NCBI RefSeq assembly: GCF_963966145.1
Contig: NC_091046.1
Location: 10,912,001 to 10,976,000 of the forward strand
Reading direction: 5' to 3'
Length of the DNA: 64,000 nucleotides
From: Tenebrio molitor
Taxonomy: Eukaryota > Arthropoda > Insecta > Coleoptera > Tenebrionidae
The position numbers and the translations under genes are program-made. Under the pieces are notes generated by a model, which was given only the letters and a program-made list of their open reading frames with translations, did no database searches and had not been told where the DNA came from. Shown here one piece after another: positions 49,931-60,910 of this stretch (positions within the stretch are counted from its first letter, which is position 1; each line of letters starts with the position of its first letter).

Positions 49931-50104
49931 GGGTGTTTTTTTAAATTTGGCGTCGAAGTAGGCGTTGAAGTGTCGATTGTGAACGCACTATACAGGTTAC
50001 GGATCACGGATCACCTGTTTAAATCTTACGCTTTTACACGAGTGGTGCGTTCTCAATCGACTCTCCAACGCCTACTTCGATGCCACATTTAAAAAAACAT
50101 CCTT
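49931..50104. mobile_element. 174 bp MITE, GGGTGTT family
   Basis: Starts GGGTGTTTTTTTAAATTTGG and ends CACATTTAAAAAAACATCC. Its right half, including CGAGTGGTGCGTTCTCAATC, is nearly identical to 24.95-25.03 kb. It lies about 160 bp before the first visible hiw exon. Confidence 0.75.
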
Positions 50105-50263
50105 TACATCATTTCATTATTCTACTAATTTTATTAATCGATGTTATTGTAAAAGTATTCTAAACAATTTTTTTTTTGTACCGACGCATTTCCGTAAAAC
50201 TTTATTGCTGCTAATTCGTATTAAAAGCATTATTTACATATTTGAAAGATGTTTTTTTTTCAG

Positions 50264-51165
50264 CATTCACTCGAATGAAAGACTATTTTTGCGAGACTTC
50301 GTAAGCTGCGTAGCCGGTTCCAGCGGCAGCCGTTTAGCCCAGTGGTTGCAACCGAGCAGCAGAGTAGATCCATCAAAATGTCAAGTCCTCTACTCGAGAG
50401 AAGAACTGCGATGTGGTTGGCCTGCTATCATAACTGTTCTGACGAGAGATCAGTATTCCGATTTGGTAAATGTTGCCAACATGAAAGTAAGTACCACCAT
50501 AAATCACTGCTCGACGAGACAAATACATAAATATTCAAGGTGGAGGTAAAAGCCATCCCGATCGACAAGAGCGAACTGGGAGACTGCAACGCAGGAAGAA
50601 AAATTCCAAGAGTAATCCAACCCGACCCTTTAACATTCGGGGGATTACCGCCGCCGCCCCTGCACACTTCCTACTTACCCACCGTCAGAGATAAAATGTG
50701 TTTCCATTCCATAACTGCCATGAAGGTTTCATTCCATCTCGAAATCAATCAAAGAGTCTAACAAGTACATATTTGTTTTAGACGTACCAAAACTACTCTT
50801 TTGAGGAACTGAGATATTCTTGTCCGCCTGCCAGGAGAGCAAGTGAGACCATGTTGGTGCGGTACAACAGCGACGGCACTTACAGTGCCACCTGGACACC
50901 CGCATCCATCGGATATTACTCTATAGCTGTTAACATCGACGGATATGATATGGAGGAAGCGTACAAAGTCGAAGTGAAGGAAGCTCCGCAAGGAATGACG
51001 CCTCCCAGTCAAATCACAGCGAAAAAATCGATTTATCAACCGAGCAAACTCAGAAAATTTGTTGCCAGAAATTCGGCAGGTTTGCGAATCAGGGCTCATC
51101 CATCTCTGCAAAGCGAACAAATTGGGATAGTTCACGTGAACGGCACGATAGCTTTCATCGACGAG
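50264..51165 (+). other. hiw: hiw filamin-type repeat and following exon
   Basis: The first three visible exons read RCGWPAIITVLTRDQYSDLV, VEVKAIPID and YNSDGTYSATWTPASIGYYS, the typical start, middle and end of the filamin/ABP280 repeat of PHR proteins. The repeat is followed by the GLRIRAHPSLQSEQIG segment. Upstream, acceptor TTTTTTTTCAG needs a phase 2 exon that is not in view. Confidence 0.9.
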
Positions 51166-54100
51166 GTACTACAAACGTCTCAATAGTTTTTGTTCTACAG
51201 CATTTTTATGTGCAGATACATAACGACGACGGAGTGTGGTTGCGACTGTCAGCAGATACCATAAAGCAGTACTGCAACACCAGTATAATTGAGGCATGGT
51301 GCTTGCAATACAACCAACATCTAGGCAAAACACTCCTGTTGCCAGTTGAGGAACCAAAATCAATTTTAGATCAAGTAATAAGCGACACGATAATGAGAAA
51401 ATTGCCAGAAATTAATGACAGGTAAGATATTTCTTGTGGTGAAGTGGCGCCCTCTGCCAGCCGTGACGTCACGTTTCACGAGTTGAAACGACAACGACTG
51501 ATTTCCGAGCGTGTATTAAGTTTTACTTTTCAGGCACAAGATCACCGGAGGATCGACCAGCAACTATCAAGTGATAAAATGCGGAGCATCAGGTCACAAC
51601 ATACGCAGCCGGCCTAGTCTGAAAGCGCCACCTGTTGGAATGTTGGTGTTAGGAAACCGCATAGGCGTCGTAGACTACACGGTCAACCCGGACGGTTATT
51701 GGGTCTTGCTGGACAAAACCACAGCCGAGAAATACTGTTTCAATACGGATCACGAGGCTTGGTCTTTGGCCATCGGCCCCAACAACGTACTGTATTTGGG
51801 AAACGTCACCGGAACCGAGAAAGACAATGTACCTCAAGTCTCCAACGAATCCGAACCTTTGCGTCTTTGCAAGAAAGGTTTCGATTTTACTTACAGCGGC
51901 AGTCCGAATCCGCCGGAACCGAATTTCTCTTTCGGAGTTCAGCCCATGCAGAACTCGGTTGTGACGCCCAAGACCGACAACGTCTCGACGAACCCGTTTG
52001 TTTTCGGTGACAGTCTGAAGTCTGAGTCTCCCAAGGTCCCTAAAAGGGAGCGGAAGGACGGCAAGTTGAGCAGTCTACCCAAATGGTTTAAAGCAGACGA
52101 CGGCAAAGTGTAAGAAGTGACAATCGAAAGCGGAAACGGTGATTGTATTTCGTGATTTTCTAGTGAAAGCTCTTACGATATGTCCTCGAAGGAGCACGGC
52201 TCGAACGGCAACGGAATCACACCGCCTGGAACTCCCAAGAGATCGCAGAGTCCCAGGGGTGGACACATGTCGCCCAAACCCATGAGTCGGAGTTCGAGTC
52301 CCGTTCCCATTCCTTGTAAGTTTCATCTATTTATGAGCGACATCCATGAATTATCGTCGTGATGTGTTAGTATAGACATGTTTGTTTTTCTTCTTCAATT
52401 AGCTACAGAACGGCAAGAGGTTGTCTGCTCAGTTGGTCATAACCATGCTGTACAGAGTATGATCTTAAGGCCCATTGAAGGTATCCAGTTACATATCCAC
52501 AGACACGTTTCTCTTCCTTGCATGACTGTTAAGCTCCTTCCTGTATCTTCAACTTGACTGTAAACCCTTTTCTGCAAATGAGATTATGTTAACTTGCTGT
52601 ATAAGATCCCCCTATATGCATTATTTTGAGCAGACTTGTTTCGACATATGAAATCTGGTCATTTTTTAATTAAAAATATCATTTTGGTGTCGTTTCTCCA
52701 AAATCAAATGCTTTCTCTCTGTGTTCTCCAAAACTGCTTCTAAATTGAAACCTTGGCATGCGCCTGAAATAAAAATAAACTTTTGCCCAATTTCGTGTTT
52801 TATTGTTAATTTAAATGTACATATCTGTATAAATTTCATCTTTTAGTCTGACTCCACGTTTGTGAATTTCCCTTGGTTCATAACTTCTTGTTCTCGGTTT
52901 TTTTTCTAAGTTAATCATTGTTTGAATTACTTATTGTTTTCTTTTCTGCCTCTATTTTCCGTTGCCAGATTGTTATCCACATGATCATAGAAATTAAAAA
53001 TAAGGCGGTCGTCATTTTAATGAGAAAATGGCCGGCATTCTTTGGCGTAAACGACCGCAAAGTAAATGACGTAGCTATTCAACAATAAACTGTTTCATAC
53101 AACAATTACAGATGAGGTAGTAACTGTGACAGCATAACTGAAAAAATTGTTTTGTAGCTAGAAGCAACATACTACACGACAGCACGAGCAGCAGCCCTCA
53201 AGCCTTCGGTTCGCCCCGCAGTATCGGTATGTCCCCTTTAGGTAAACGATTGTATTTTGAAATGTGCCGTTCTTTGATTGCCGATTGTGAACAGTGTCAG
53301 GAACTGGTCCGGATTTTTCAGCACGAAGAGGCTCGAACCAATCCGACACCAGCGCTCTGGTGAGTAGTATCACTCGTGACCTATCTCAGTCACCAAGTCA
53401 GGCAACACAACCACGTGACCTGTCACCCAGTCCCAGTGGCAGTTCCTTACACACTCGTTCAGAAACCAGTCCACCACATACACCAAACAAAAAGGAAAAC
53501 ACAGTAAGTTTGTTGTCGCTCGCGTCCAGACGGTAGCTTGACAGACGCGCATTGTGCAGGATTCCGAACAAAGCTCGAAGAAACTGACTCAGACGGGGAC
53601 GCAGACCTCGCCCGAAAACAGCAGCAACCCGTCTATCAAGAACCACTTTTCCATCGGGAGCGGGAGCAAAGAAGAGAGAGTGCCCCAGAAGGTTTCACGA
53701 GTGACGGGAAAATCTAGGCCTAAGAGGGCCATCTCACCGGCGACTTTGCAGCAGCTTCCCACCAGTTCAAAAGTGAATTATCACGGCTCCGAGCCTGCCA
53801 AACCGGCGATGAGTCCGTCTGTTGCGGAATCACTCAGAGCTGTTTTTGCAGCTTTTCTGTGGCACGAAGGTAGAATCTCTTCGATGTGTTGGTACATCGA
53901 ATGAGTGCGATTGTTTCAGGTATTGTGCATGACGCCATGGCGTGCGCTTCCTTTTTGAAATTCCACCCGACCCTCCCAAAACAGGGAGCTCTGGTGGTCA
54001 CGCGACCGCAAGAGGTTCCCGTGGACAAGCGACGGCAGGAGTTGTCAAAAGAAGAAAAGGCGAGACAAAGACATTCCGTAGAAGTGAGCAACGCAGGCAA

Positions 54101-57100
54101 CTACCTCCACATACAACCCTCCACGTTAGAATCTCTGACGAGGTCGGCAGCTAATGCTAGTGCTAATCGCAAGCGACCCAGCAAGTATCCGAATTCTATA
54201 ATAAATGAAGAAACCGGAGAGAAGTTCACCGGTGAAGATCCTTACGGTTACCACACGATATCGGTGTTGCCACCGGCGTTAAAGTCGCTTGTTTTTCTCT
54301 GGGAAGAACTGACAACAAATTGCCTTCAGGCGATATCACACGAAATGGTGGTCGCGAGTCCCGTTCAGAGTAAGATTAAAAAGAGCGAGAAGGTCGGGAT
54401 CGGTAAAAACGACGCTAAAGATAAAGGTGCGACGATCGAAAAAGAGAACAAGAAGAGTAGGAAGAAGAAAATTTCTCCGAGAAATTATTTAGGTAAATGT
54501 GAAGAAAGGTGCGGTGAGGTGACTTAAAGATGTTTGTTTTTTTGTAGAAGACATAGGACTTTCTAGCTACTTACACGCATCTAGTTCTGAAACTTTGTGT
54601 GAGCTTTGCGGGGAGATGTTTCCGCACCCGGTGACGTACCACATGCATCAGTCCCACCCCGGTTGTGGTCAGCACGCTGGAGGCAAGGGGTATAACTCTG
54701 GCGGCAACTATTGTTTAGGGTGGGCAGGAAATTGCGGCGACGGCGGCATACGTAAGTTGCACAAGAATCAAGTTGGTAGCTCTAACGAAAGAAATTTAGC
54801 GAATAGTTCGTGGTACCTCCTGTGCGAAGGTTGTCGCGAGAAGTACGTGAAAATGCACAGAGGGGGCAAACAACAAAACAACAAGACCAAAACGATGAAT
54901 CGACGGAAGAGCGTGTACGTTAAACCTCTGACGTCGCCTTCGACGTCCCCAGGTCTAGAGCCTCACGTTATTATGAAAAATAACGCAATGTTCCTCCTAG
55001 ATCTGGCCAGTTCGGCTGATACAGTGATAAGTCGTCAGAGAAGGCCGTCCTGTAGCGTTATGCCGTCGGTTTCCGAGAACAATTCTCCGCCGGATTGTGG
55101 AGGTCCGTTCAGTCCGGTGCCGCCGTTTCAGTGTCTTCAAGCTTTGGGCGCAAGCTCGATTCCCAACGAACCGGAATTTTACGAGAAGGTTTTGAGGCAG
55201 CAAAGTCTGCACGATGGCAACACGGGACAACGGGTACGTAGTCTTTGTAGAAATATTTCGTGGTGTTTAAAAGTATTGTTCCAGCCTTTGTCAGAAGTTT
55301 CGATTTCGGATAACGATTCGGACAGCAGCAAAGGTCTGAGGTTCCACAGATCCGTCTCGATGGGAACCAACGGGATTCCGTGGTCTAAAACGGGATTCGA
55401 CGGCCGAATAATCATGTTAAGAAAGAGAAATAACAGCAGTAGTGAAATCGCAAATGGTACGGTTATAATAATGAAAGTGATGCGCGTTATGGCACGACTC
55501 GAAAAAAAAGTTCCAAAATTTTTTTGTATTGTTCAGTTATTATCAGAACTATGGGAAATTCAGAATTTAAATCGATCACGACCTGCTGTAGTGCATTATG
55601 AAAATGTTTCCGAGAAAGAGCCAATTTCCGCCAATGAGGGCACCACACAACGGGCGCTTCACTAAAAATAATCAATACGCAGTACAAAGAACAATAACAA
55701 CACTAAACACAAAAACCACCAACAATAAGGAAAAAATTCACGAATTTAATTTCTAAACACCAACAAAACAAGAAGTTTTTTGACTTCAAATTCAAAATGT
55801 CATTTGAATAGGAAAAATTCTTGGTGACAAAAACTTAAGATGAATAATATCCCCAAAAAAATTTAGTGCCATTTACTTTTTAATTTAATTTTTTCTCATA
55901 AGAATGTAATAAAATTTGTACTTAAATTTCAGAAGGTGGATCATCGTTACTTTGTAATCCCTCTAATGCATTACAAAAATTAATGCCCAAAATGGACACA
56001 TCTGCCATAGTAAAGAATGAAGCTCATTCGAGCGACCACGCTGACGGTTTGGCTTTGTTACAACGTCCTGTAATGCAGTTTTTACTGCAACAGCACGATT
56101 TAGAATCCTTGCAATTGACGATGAAACAGGCTCTCAGGTGTGATACAAAAAGCTGGACATATTTCGCTTACTTGTAATTATTATTTTAGGAAAGCTATGT
56201 GCAGAGTATACGCAATGCAAGCGCTGAACTGGCTGTTGAAATCCGTCACCCAACCCATTTGTTTGCACGACTTGTTATGGTGGTTCGTCACTTCCTTGAC
56301 CCCTGCAGAAGTAGAAACAGAAACCGAAGACGACAATCGACCTTCGAAGAAAATCGACGAACAAGTAAGTCTTCTCAGGTTTCATTTCGAACCTGTCACG
56401 ACCGCAATTTTTCAGGATTTGAACGTATGCGAACACCCTCTGTCGGACATAACCATAGCCGGCGACGCCGTCCACCCCCTTCCTAGCACATTTCACGCTC
56501 TCCTGCAGACAATTGCCGATCTGATGGTTCTTTTACCGATGGGTTCGTCGCTCCAACAGATGGCTGTTCGTTGTTGGGGACTGAGATTTGCCTCGACGGA
56601 CCACTCGTTCCTACATAGATCTCAAGTAAGATTCTCAAATAAAACTCAGACTGTTATTGTGACACCTTTTGTGCAGGTTTTTAGCAATATTAGTAAAATT
56701 TTGTCACGTAGCGAAGAAATGGAAGATTGTACTGTTTCGATGCACGAGAGCCACCAAAGTGTTCTAAATCAAGTCACGTGTTCTGTGGAGTGTTTAAAGG
56801 ATTTGACTGCATCTGTTGAGATCAAAGCGTCGAGCAGACAGGCGATGATCGGGAGTCTGACTGATGGTTCGACTGAAACATTCTGGGAGTCGGGGGACGA
56901 AGACAGAAATAAGACAAAGAGTTTGACGATAGTTTGCGCCCAAAATCATCATCCCACTTTGATATGTGTTCACATAGACAACTGTCGCGACCTTGGAGTG
57001 AGTCCTGTAAATTGATTAACTGTCAATTACTTATTGTGATTTTAACAGAATAAAGTGTCGAGTATTACGTTTTATTCTGGTCCGAACACAGATGAGATGA

Positions 57101-60100
57101 TCAAGTTGAGAACTGTGGAAGTGGAAACTAGACTTTTAGGTGGTTGGGTCAACTGTCCGCTAACAGGTATGTAGTGTCTAAATGTTATTAGCCAAATATT
57201 CAACTCTCATTGGTTAATGTCTTTGTTGTTAAGAATCCATCGACAGCGTCATTCGTTTAGAACTGAAGGGTCCAGATAATTCTGTCCGCGTGAGACAAAT
57301 CCGTGTGTTGGGAAAAATCGAAGGCGAATCGTTGAAAGTAGGCAAACAATACAGTGCAACTACCATACAGCAAAGAAATTGTGAAGCTGAGACACTCAGA
57401 GTTTTCAGATTGATAACATCTCAAGTGTTCGGGAAACTGTTGCAAGGCGAAGAAGGTCAGAACATGAACGACAGCGGTTCAATGTCAGCCACTGAAAGCT
57501 TGGAACCTTTGGAAGAAAGCAACGATTTGAGAGAACACATGGTCGGGATTTTGTTCAGCAGAAGTAAACTCACTCATCTACAAAAGCAGGTCGGTAGAAA
57601 CATATTTCTAAATCGCGAAACTTGAAAAAAATTGTCTAACTGTCTTTGAAGGTGATAGTCCACATAGTACAAGCAATACGAAAAGAGACTGAACGAGTTC
57701 GTGACGAATGGGAGCTCATGTTATGTTCCGCCAATGGGTTGTCCAACAGCGGCTACAGCCAAGACGTCATCAAGAACTCGGACACTTACTGTTTCGAGAT
57801 GTTGTCGATGGTTCTCGCCCTGTCTGGAAGCTCGGTGGGTCGAGCTTACTTGTCCCACCAGGGTGGTCTTCTTGGAGACTTGCTGAGTCTTCTCCACACC
57901 GGCAGCGCTCGCGTTCAAAGACAGGTTGCTTCACGCCAATCCGATTTTACCACTCTTGCTAACACAGACTTTTAGGTGACTTCTTTACTTCGACGAATAT
58001 TACCGGAAGTGGCCCCAGATGCCTTTGCCAAAGTTATGGGCATCACAAATTTACCACCCAAAGACTTCAGTATAGTATCTGCAACATACAAAGCGTCCGG
58101 AGCTGTTAAATTCGACATGTACAAACCGGGAATCTTGGACGTGTTTTTGAGTGTCATCGCGAAAGCTTTGACTGTTCAGGTGAAGGTGAAAAGTAAGACC
58201 GGTGGAGGGGGAGCACCGAAAGAAATCAACACCGTCACTTTGGCCACGTCCATACACCCCAAGGACAATTTGGGGAAGCGGTGGTGGTTGAGGGGTTGCG
58301 TGAACAGGAAGCTGGCGGAAGTGATCGTACATTTGATCAAAGACATGGCTGCTGTGAGTGAAGTTGGATCGGTACAAGACCGAGTGTAAATATTTTTTGT
58401 AGGGGAAACTGTCGGAGGGTTGGGCCAATGTGACAAAGGGAGCAATCGCGGAAAATATCTTGCATCTGACCCAGCTGAGCGAAGAACAGCGCATACCCAC
58501 CACTTGCTTGAGGACTCCAACTCTGTGGCTGGCTCTTGCGTCTCTCTGCGTTTTGGACAAGGACCACGTGGACAGGTTATCGTCGGGTCAGTGGAGCAAC
58601 GCGGACGGCCAACCGGCCCCTCCGAGACCCACGTGTACCAACCACGACGATGGTGAAACCAACGCCGTGATCCAGTGCGGCACGTGCGGGAATCTCTGCG
58701 CCGATTGCGATCGCTTCTTGCACTTGCACCGGAAAACGCGGAACCACCAGAGACAAGTAAGTCGCGAGATGAGTTTTCAAAATCTACTGGTTTTTGCGCA
58801 GGTCTGCAAGGAGGAAGAGGAGGCCATCAAAGTGGAGTTGCACGAAGGATGCGGCAGAACTAAGTTGTTCTGGTTGTTGGCGCTGGCCGACGCTCGCACT
58901 CTCAAGGCCCTCATCGAATACCGAGATGGAGGAGCTCGGACCAAAGGGGCGGGAATGAGTGGCGTTTGTCGATTCTGCGGTGCCACCGGGAGTTCTGGTC
59001 TTTTAGCAATCGGGAATGTTTGTGCCGATCACGAGTGTCAAGAGTATGGAAGAACGGCGTGTCCTAAGTTGTTAAATTGTGGACATATGTGCGGAGGGAT
59101 AACAGGAGAGGCGACGTGTCTTCCTTGTCTGCATGGATGTTCGAACGATCCGAATTTGAGACAAGATGCCGACGATATGTGCATGATATGCTTTACTGAA
59201 GCGTTGTCCTGCGCGCCGGCAATACAGGTATTGGATTTATTGACATTGTACAATTCACTTTTTTTTTTATCATCTCACTCCGGAGAATAATTATCCGAGT
59301 TTTGATAGAAACTTATTGGAACAAAATTTTCTAGTTGAAATGCGGTCACGTGTTCCACTTGCACTGCTGTAAGGCCGTTTTGATGAAACGTTGGGCTGGA
59401 CCGAGAATAACGTTCTCCTTTTCTCTTTGTCCGATTTGTAAAGTAAGTACCCAAAATCAATTTTGTAATTTAAAAAAAATCATACGAAACAATTCAAGGA
59501 TGACATGATCCACCCAACCCTGGACGAACTCCTTTCTCCAATCCGAGAACTGTTCAAAGATGTAAAACGAAAAGCGTTGATGAGGTTAGAATATGAAGGT
59601 TTGCATACCGTGGAAGCTATAGTGACACCTGGTGCACGTTTCTTCAATGATCCAGCGTCCTACGCTATGGATAGATACGCGTACTACGTGTGTTACAAGT
59701 GCAACAAGGTAGAGTATACATCAAAATGTAAACATTTATAAGACGCTATTTTTGTAGGCTTATTATGGGGGTGAAGCGCGTTGCGATGCGGAAGTAGGGG
59801 AGAATTATGATCCCACGGAATTGGTATGTGGGGGATGTTCGGACGTCGCAAGGGCGCAAATGTGTCCCAAACACGGCACAGATTTCCTCGAATACAAATG
59901 TCGTTATTGTTGTTCGGTCGCCGTATTTTTCTGTTTCGGAACAACTCACTTCTGTAATCCGTGTCATGATGATTTCCAAAGAGTGACGAATTTGTCAAAA
60001 AGTGAATTACCTAGCTGTCCGGCAGGTTCGTACATTTTTACATTTTATTTAAAATAAATTCTATTGTGTTGTAATTTTAGGTCCTAAAGCTAAGCAGCTG

Positions 60101-60196
60101 GATGGAGACGAGTGCCCTCTTCATGTGAAACATCCACCAACGGGAGAAGAATTTGCTTTAGGGTGTGGTGTCTGCAGGAATGCTCACACGTTTTAA
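50264..60196 (+). CDS. hiw: highwire (MYCBP2/PHR1) E3 ubiquitin ligase, C-terminal half
   Basis: 26 exons: 50264-50486, 50540-50725, 50782-51165, 51216-51421, 51534-52109, 52164-52315, 53158-53226, 53295-53503, 53560-53869, 53920-54492, 54548-55233, 55285-55456, 55933-56137, 56190-56364, 56416-56625, 56677-56997, 57049-57166, 57234-57589, 57652-57924, 57976-58353, 58403-58756, 58802-59227, 59335-59442, 59499-59708, 59758-60025, 60081-60196. Every junction keeps phase, giving about 2,420 residues to the TAA. Order: filamin repeat, serine-rich linker, C2H2-like zinc motif, DOC domain, B-box-like motif, RING, tandem-cysteine domain. In flies and mammals this giant neuronal ligase restrains Wallenda/DLK signalling and controls synapse growth and axon degeneration. 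The family is about 4,600-5,200 aa; the RCC1/PHR half is absent here and the first exon opens in phase 2, so the CDS is 5'-partial. Confidence 0.96.
52403..52480 (+). CDS. hiw: possible hiw cassette exon (26 codons)
   Basis: Inside the 842 nt intron 52316-53157, a 78 nt open stretch has a strong acceptor (TTTTTCTTCTTCAATTAG) and the donor GAAG|GTATCC. It starts and ends in phase 1, so inclusion adds 26 residues (STERQEVVCSVGHNHAVQSM...) without a frame change. Whether it is used cannot be seen from sequence alone. Confidence 0.45.
54548..55233 (+). other. hiw: hiw zinc-binding C2H2-like segment
   Basis: The exon begins with CELCGEMFPHPVTYHMHQSH, a C2H2-like zinc ligand set, followed by CGQHAGGKGYNSGG and GWAGNCGDGG, all characteristic of the PHR family middle region. 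The rest is serine-rich and probably disordered. Confidence 0.85.
55576..55870 (-). mobile_element. MITE relative inside hiw intron 55,457-55,932
   Basis: CACGACCTGCTGTAGTGCAT, GAAAGAGCCAATTT and GATGAATAATATCCCCAAAA match, inverted, the element at 46,983-47,370. It explains why this intron is 476 nt when its neighbours are about 50 nt. Confidence 0.65.
56677..57589 (+). other. hiw: hiw DOC/APC10-like domain
   Basis: Three exons encode MIGSLTDGSTETFWESGDED, VHIDNCRDLG and RLELKGPDNSVRVRQIRVLG, the hallmarks of the APC10/DOC fold found in PHR proteins. The downstream QQRNCEAETLRVFRLITSQV is also strongly conserved. Confidence 0.9.
58403..58756 (+). other. hiw: hiw B-box-like zinc motif
   Basis: The exon ends with CTNHDDGETNAVIQCGTCGN and LCADCDRFLHLHRKTRNHQR, a cysteine/histidine pattern like the B-box-type motif of MYCBP2, preceded by LWLALASLCVLDKDHVDRLS. 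Confidence 0.8.
59188..59442 (+). other. hiw: hiw RING domain, split by an intron
   Basis: Cys-x2-Cys (CMIC) in the exon ending at 59,227 is completed by KCGHVFHLHCC and CPIC in the exon 59,335-59,442. The ligand order C-C-C-H-H-C-C-C is complete, so E2 binding should be intact. Confidence 0.92.
59499..60196 (+). other. hiw: hiw tandem-cysteine (RING-Cys-relay) domain
   Basis: The last three exons encode the tandem-cysteine domain. The Cys in GGEARCDAE (codon 59,782-59,784) aligns with the upstream relay Cys of human MYCBP2 (C4520), and the Cys in FFCFGTTHFC (59,932-59,934) with the downstream catalytic Cys (C4572). The nearby Glu, His and Phe are also present (PTEL; CHDDF). By homology the domain esterifies threonine or serine with ubiquitin. 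The protein ends CGVCRNAHTF. Confidence 0.92.
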
Positions 60197-60533
60197 GTAG
60201 AACATAAATTATCCTGAATCGTTGAATAATTCTCAAGTCATGTCTATATTTTTAGATATTTGTGTACTCATTTCGACTATAATCATGTCTATACTTAATA
60301 TCTGTAGAATTTATGGTAATTGTTTTGCAGAGTGTAAATTATGTTTTTAAATAAGGGATGCTATTGGTGTGTAAAACTCAGGTTGAAGTAAGTGACTGTA
60401 AAAATTCTTATTTGTTCCTTATGTATATTTTTCTTTGCGCTGCCTTTATATTGTAGTACATAGTCCTAGTACTATTTTTTTAATTTTAAAATTCTTTTTA
60501 TTTTTACATATTTTAATTTGTCTATGAGACACT

Positions 60534-60613
60534 GAGAAGCAAAATTAAAATTGTCAATCCGTGAATTTCGAATTTATTATGACAATTGGCAAGATTGAAC
60601 TATTTTGCTTCTC
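60534..60613. repeat. 80 bp hairpin in the hiw 3' UTR
   Basis: GAGAAGCAAAA at the left pairs with TTTTGCTTCTC at the right, and TTGTCAAT/ATGACAATT lie inside. It is followed by CACCAACTGTACCT, which matches the end of the 48.7 kb MITE family. Confidence 0.5.
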
Positions 60614-60637
60614 ACCAACTGTACCTATTACCTTCTT

Positions 60638-60643
60638 AATAAA
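60638..60643 (+). terminator. hiw: polyadenylation signal of hiw
   Basis: AATAAA about 440 nt past the stop codon, followed by AT-rich sequence. Confidence 0.5.
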
Positions 60644-60776
60644 GTATAAATGTACACAAAGTTATTTTTTCATTGATGAAAGAGAACCTGAATAGCCGAA
60701 TTATTATAGTATAATTTTTTGAAATTTGTAAACCGCGGTCAACGTTCATTGGTGGATTTTAATTTTCATTTAGCCG

Positions 60777-60788
60777 TGCGCACGCGCA
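60777..60788 (+). promoter_or_regulatory. NRF-1/Ewg-type site TGCGCACGCGCA
   Basis: This is a perfect match to the YGCGCAYGCGCR consensus of NRF-1 (insect Erect wing). It lies just upstream of the inferred untranslated first exon of the MADF gene and fits a broad housekeeping-type promoter. Confidence 0.55.
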
Positions 60789-60789
60789 G

Positions 60790-60910
60790 TACATTGTTTA
60801 TCTGCGTCGTAGTAAGCGCAGAAGCTTTGATCTCACTTCGATTCTTAGTTTAGTGATGGTTTAGTGGCAAATAGTGCGAAGAGGACATTAATTTAATGAA
60901 AATTTCGTAG
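60790..60910 (+). other. inferred untranslated first exon of the MADF gene
   Basis: Sequence after the NRF-1-like site ends TTCGTAG|GTACGG, a plausible donor. The start is not fixed by sequence; the short ATG frame inside it stops after four codons. Confidence 0.35.

Larger units (their letters stand above)
44110..50263. other. intergenic or intronic DNA before the first visible hiw exon
   Basis: 6 kb with seven inverted-repeat or direct-repeat elements listed separately. No frame resembling RCC1, PHR or other upstream highwire domains is present on the plus strand. Confidence 0.5.
60197..60776 (+). other. hiw: hiw 3' UTR and downstream flank
   Basis: AT-rich sequence after the TAA, with a hairpin at 60,534-60,613 and the polyadenylation signal at 60,638. 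No gene is seen. Confidence 0.6.

Noticed and set aside
55457..55665. Open extension of a hiw exon for about 70 more residues
   Set aside because: It reads through a donor into a MITE copy; the exon at 55,933 continues the conserved protein in phase.
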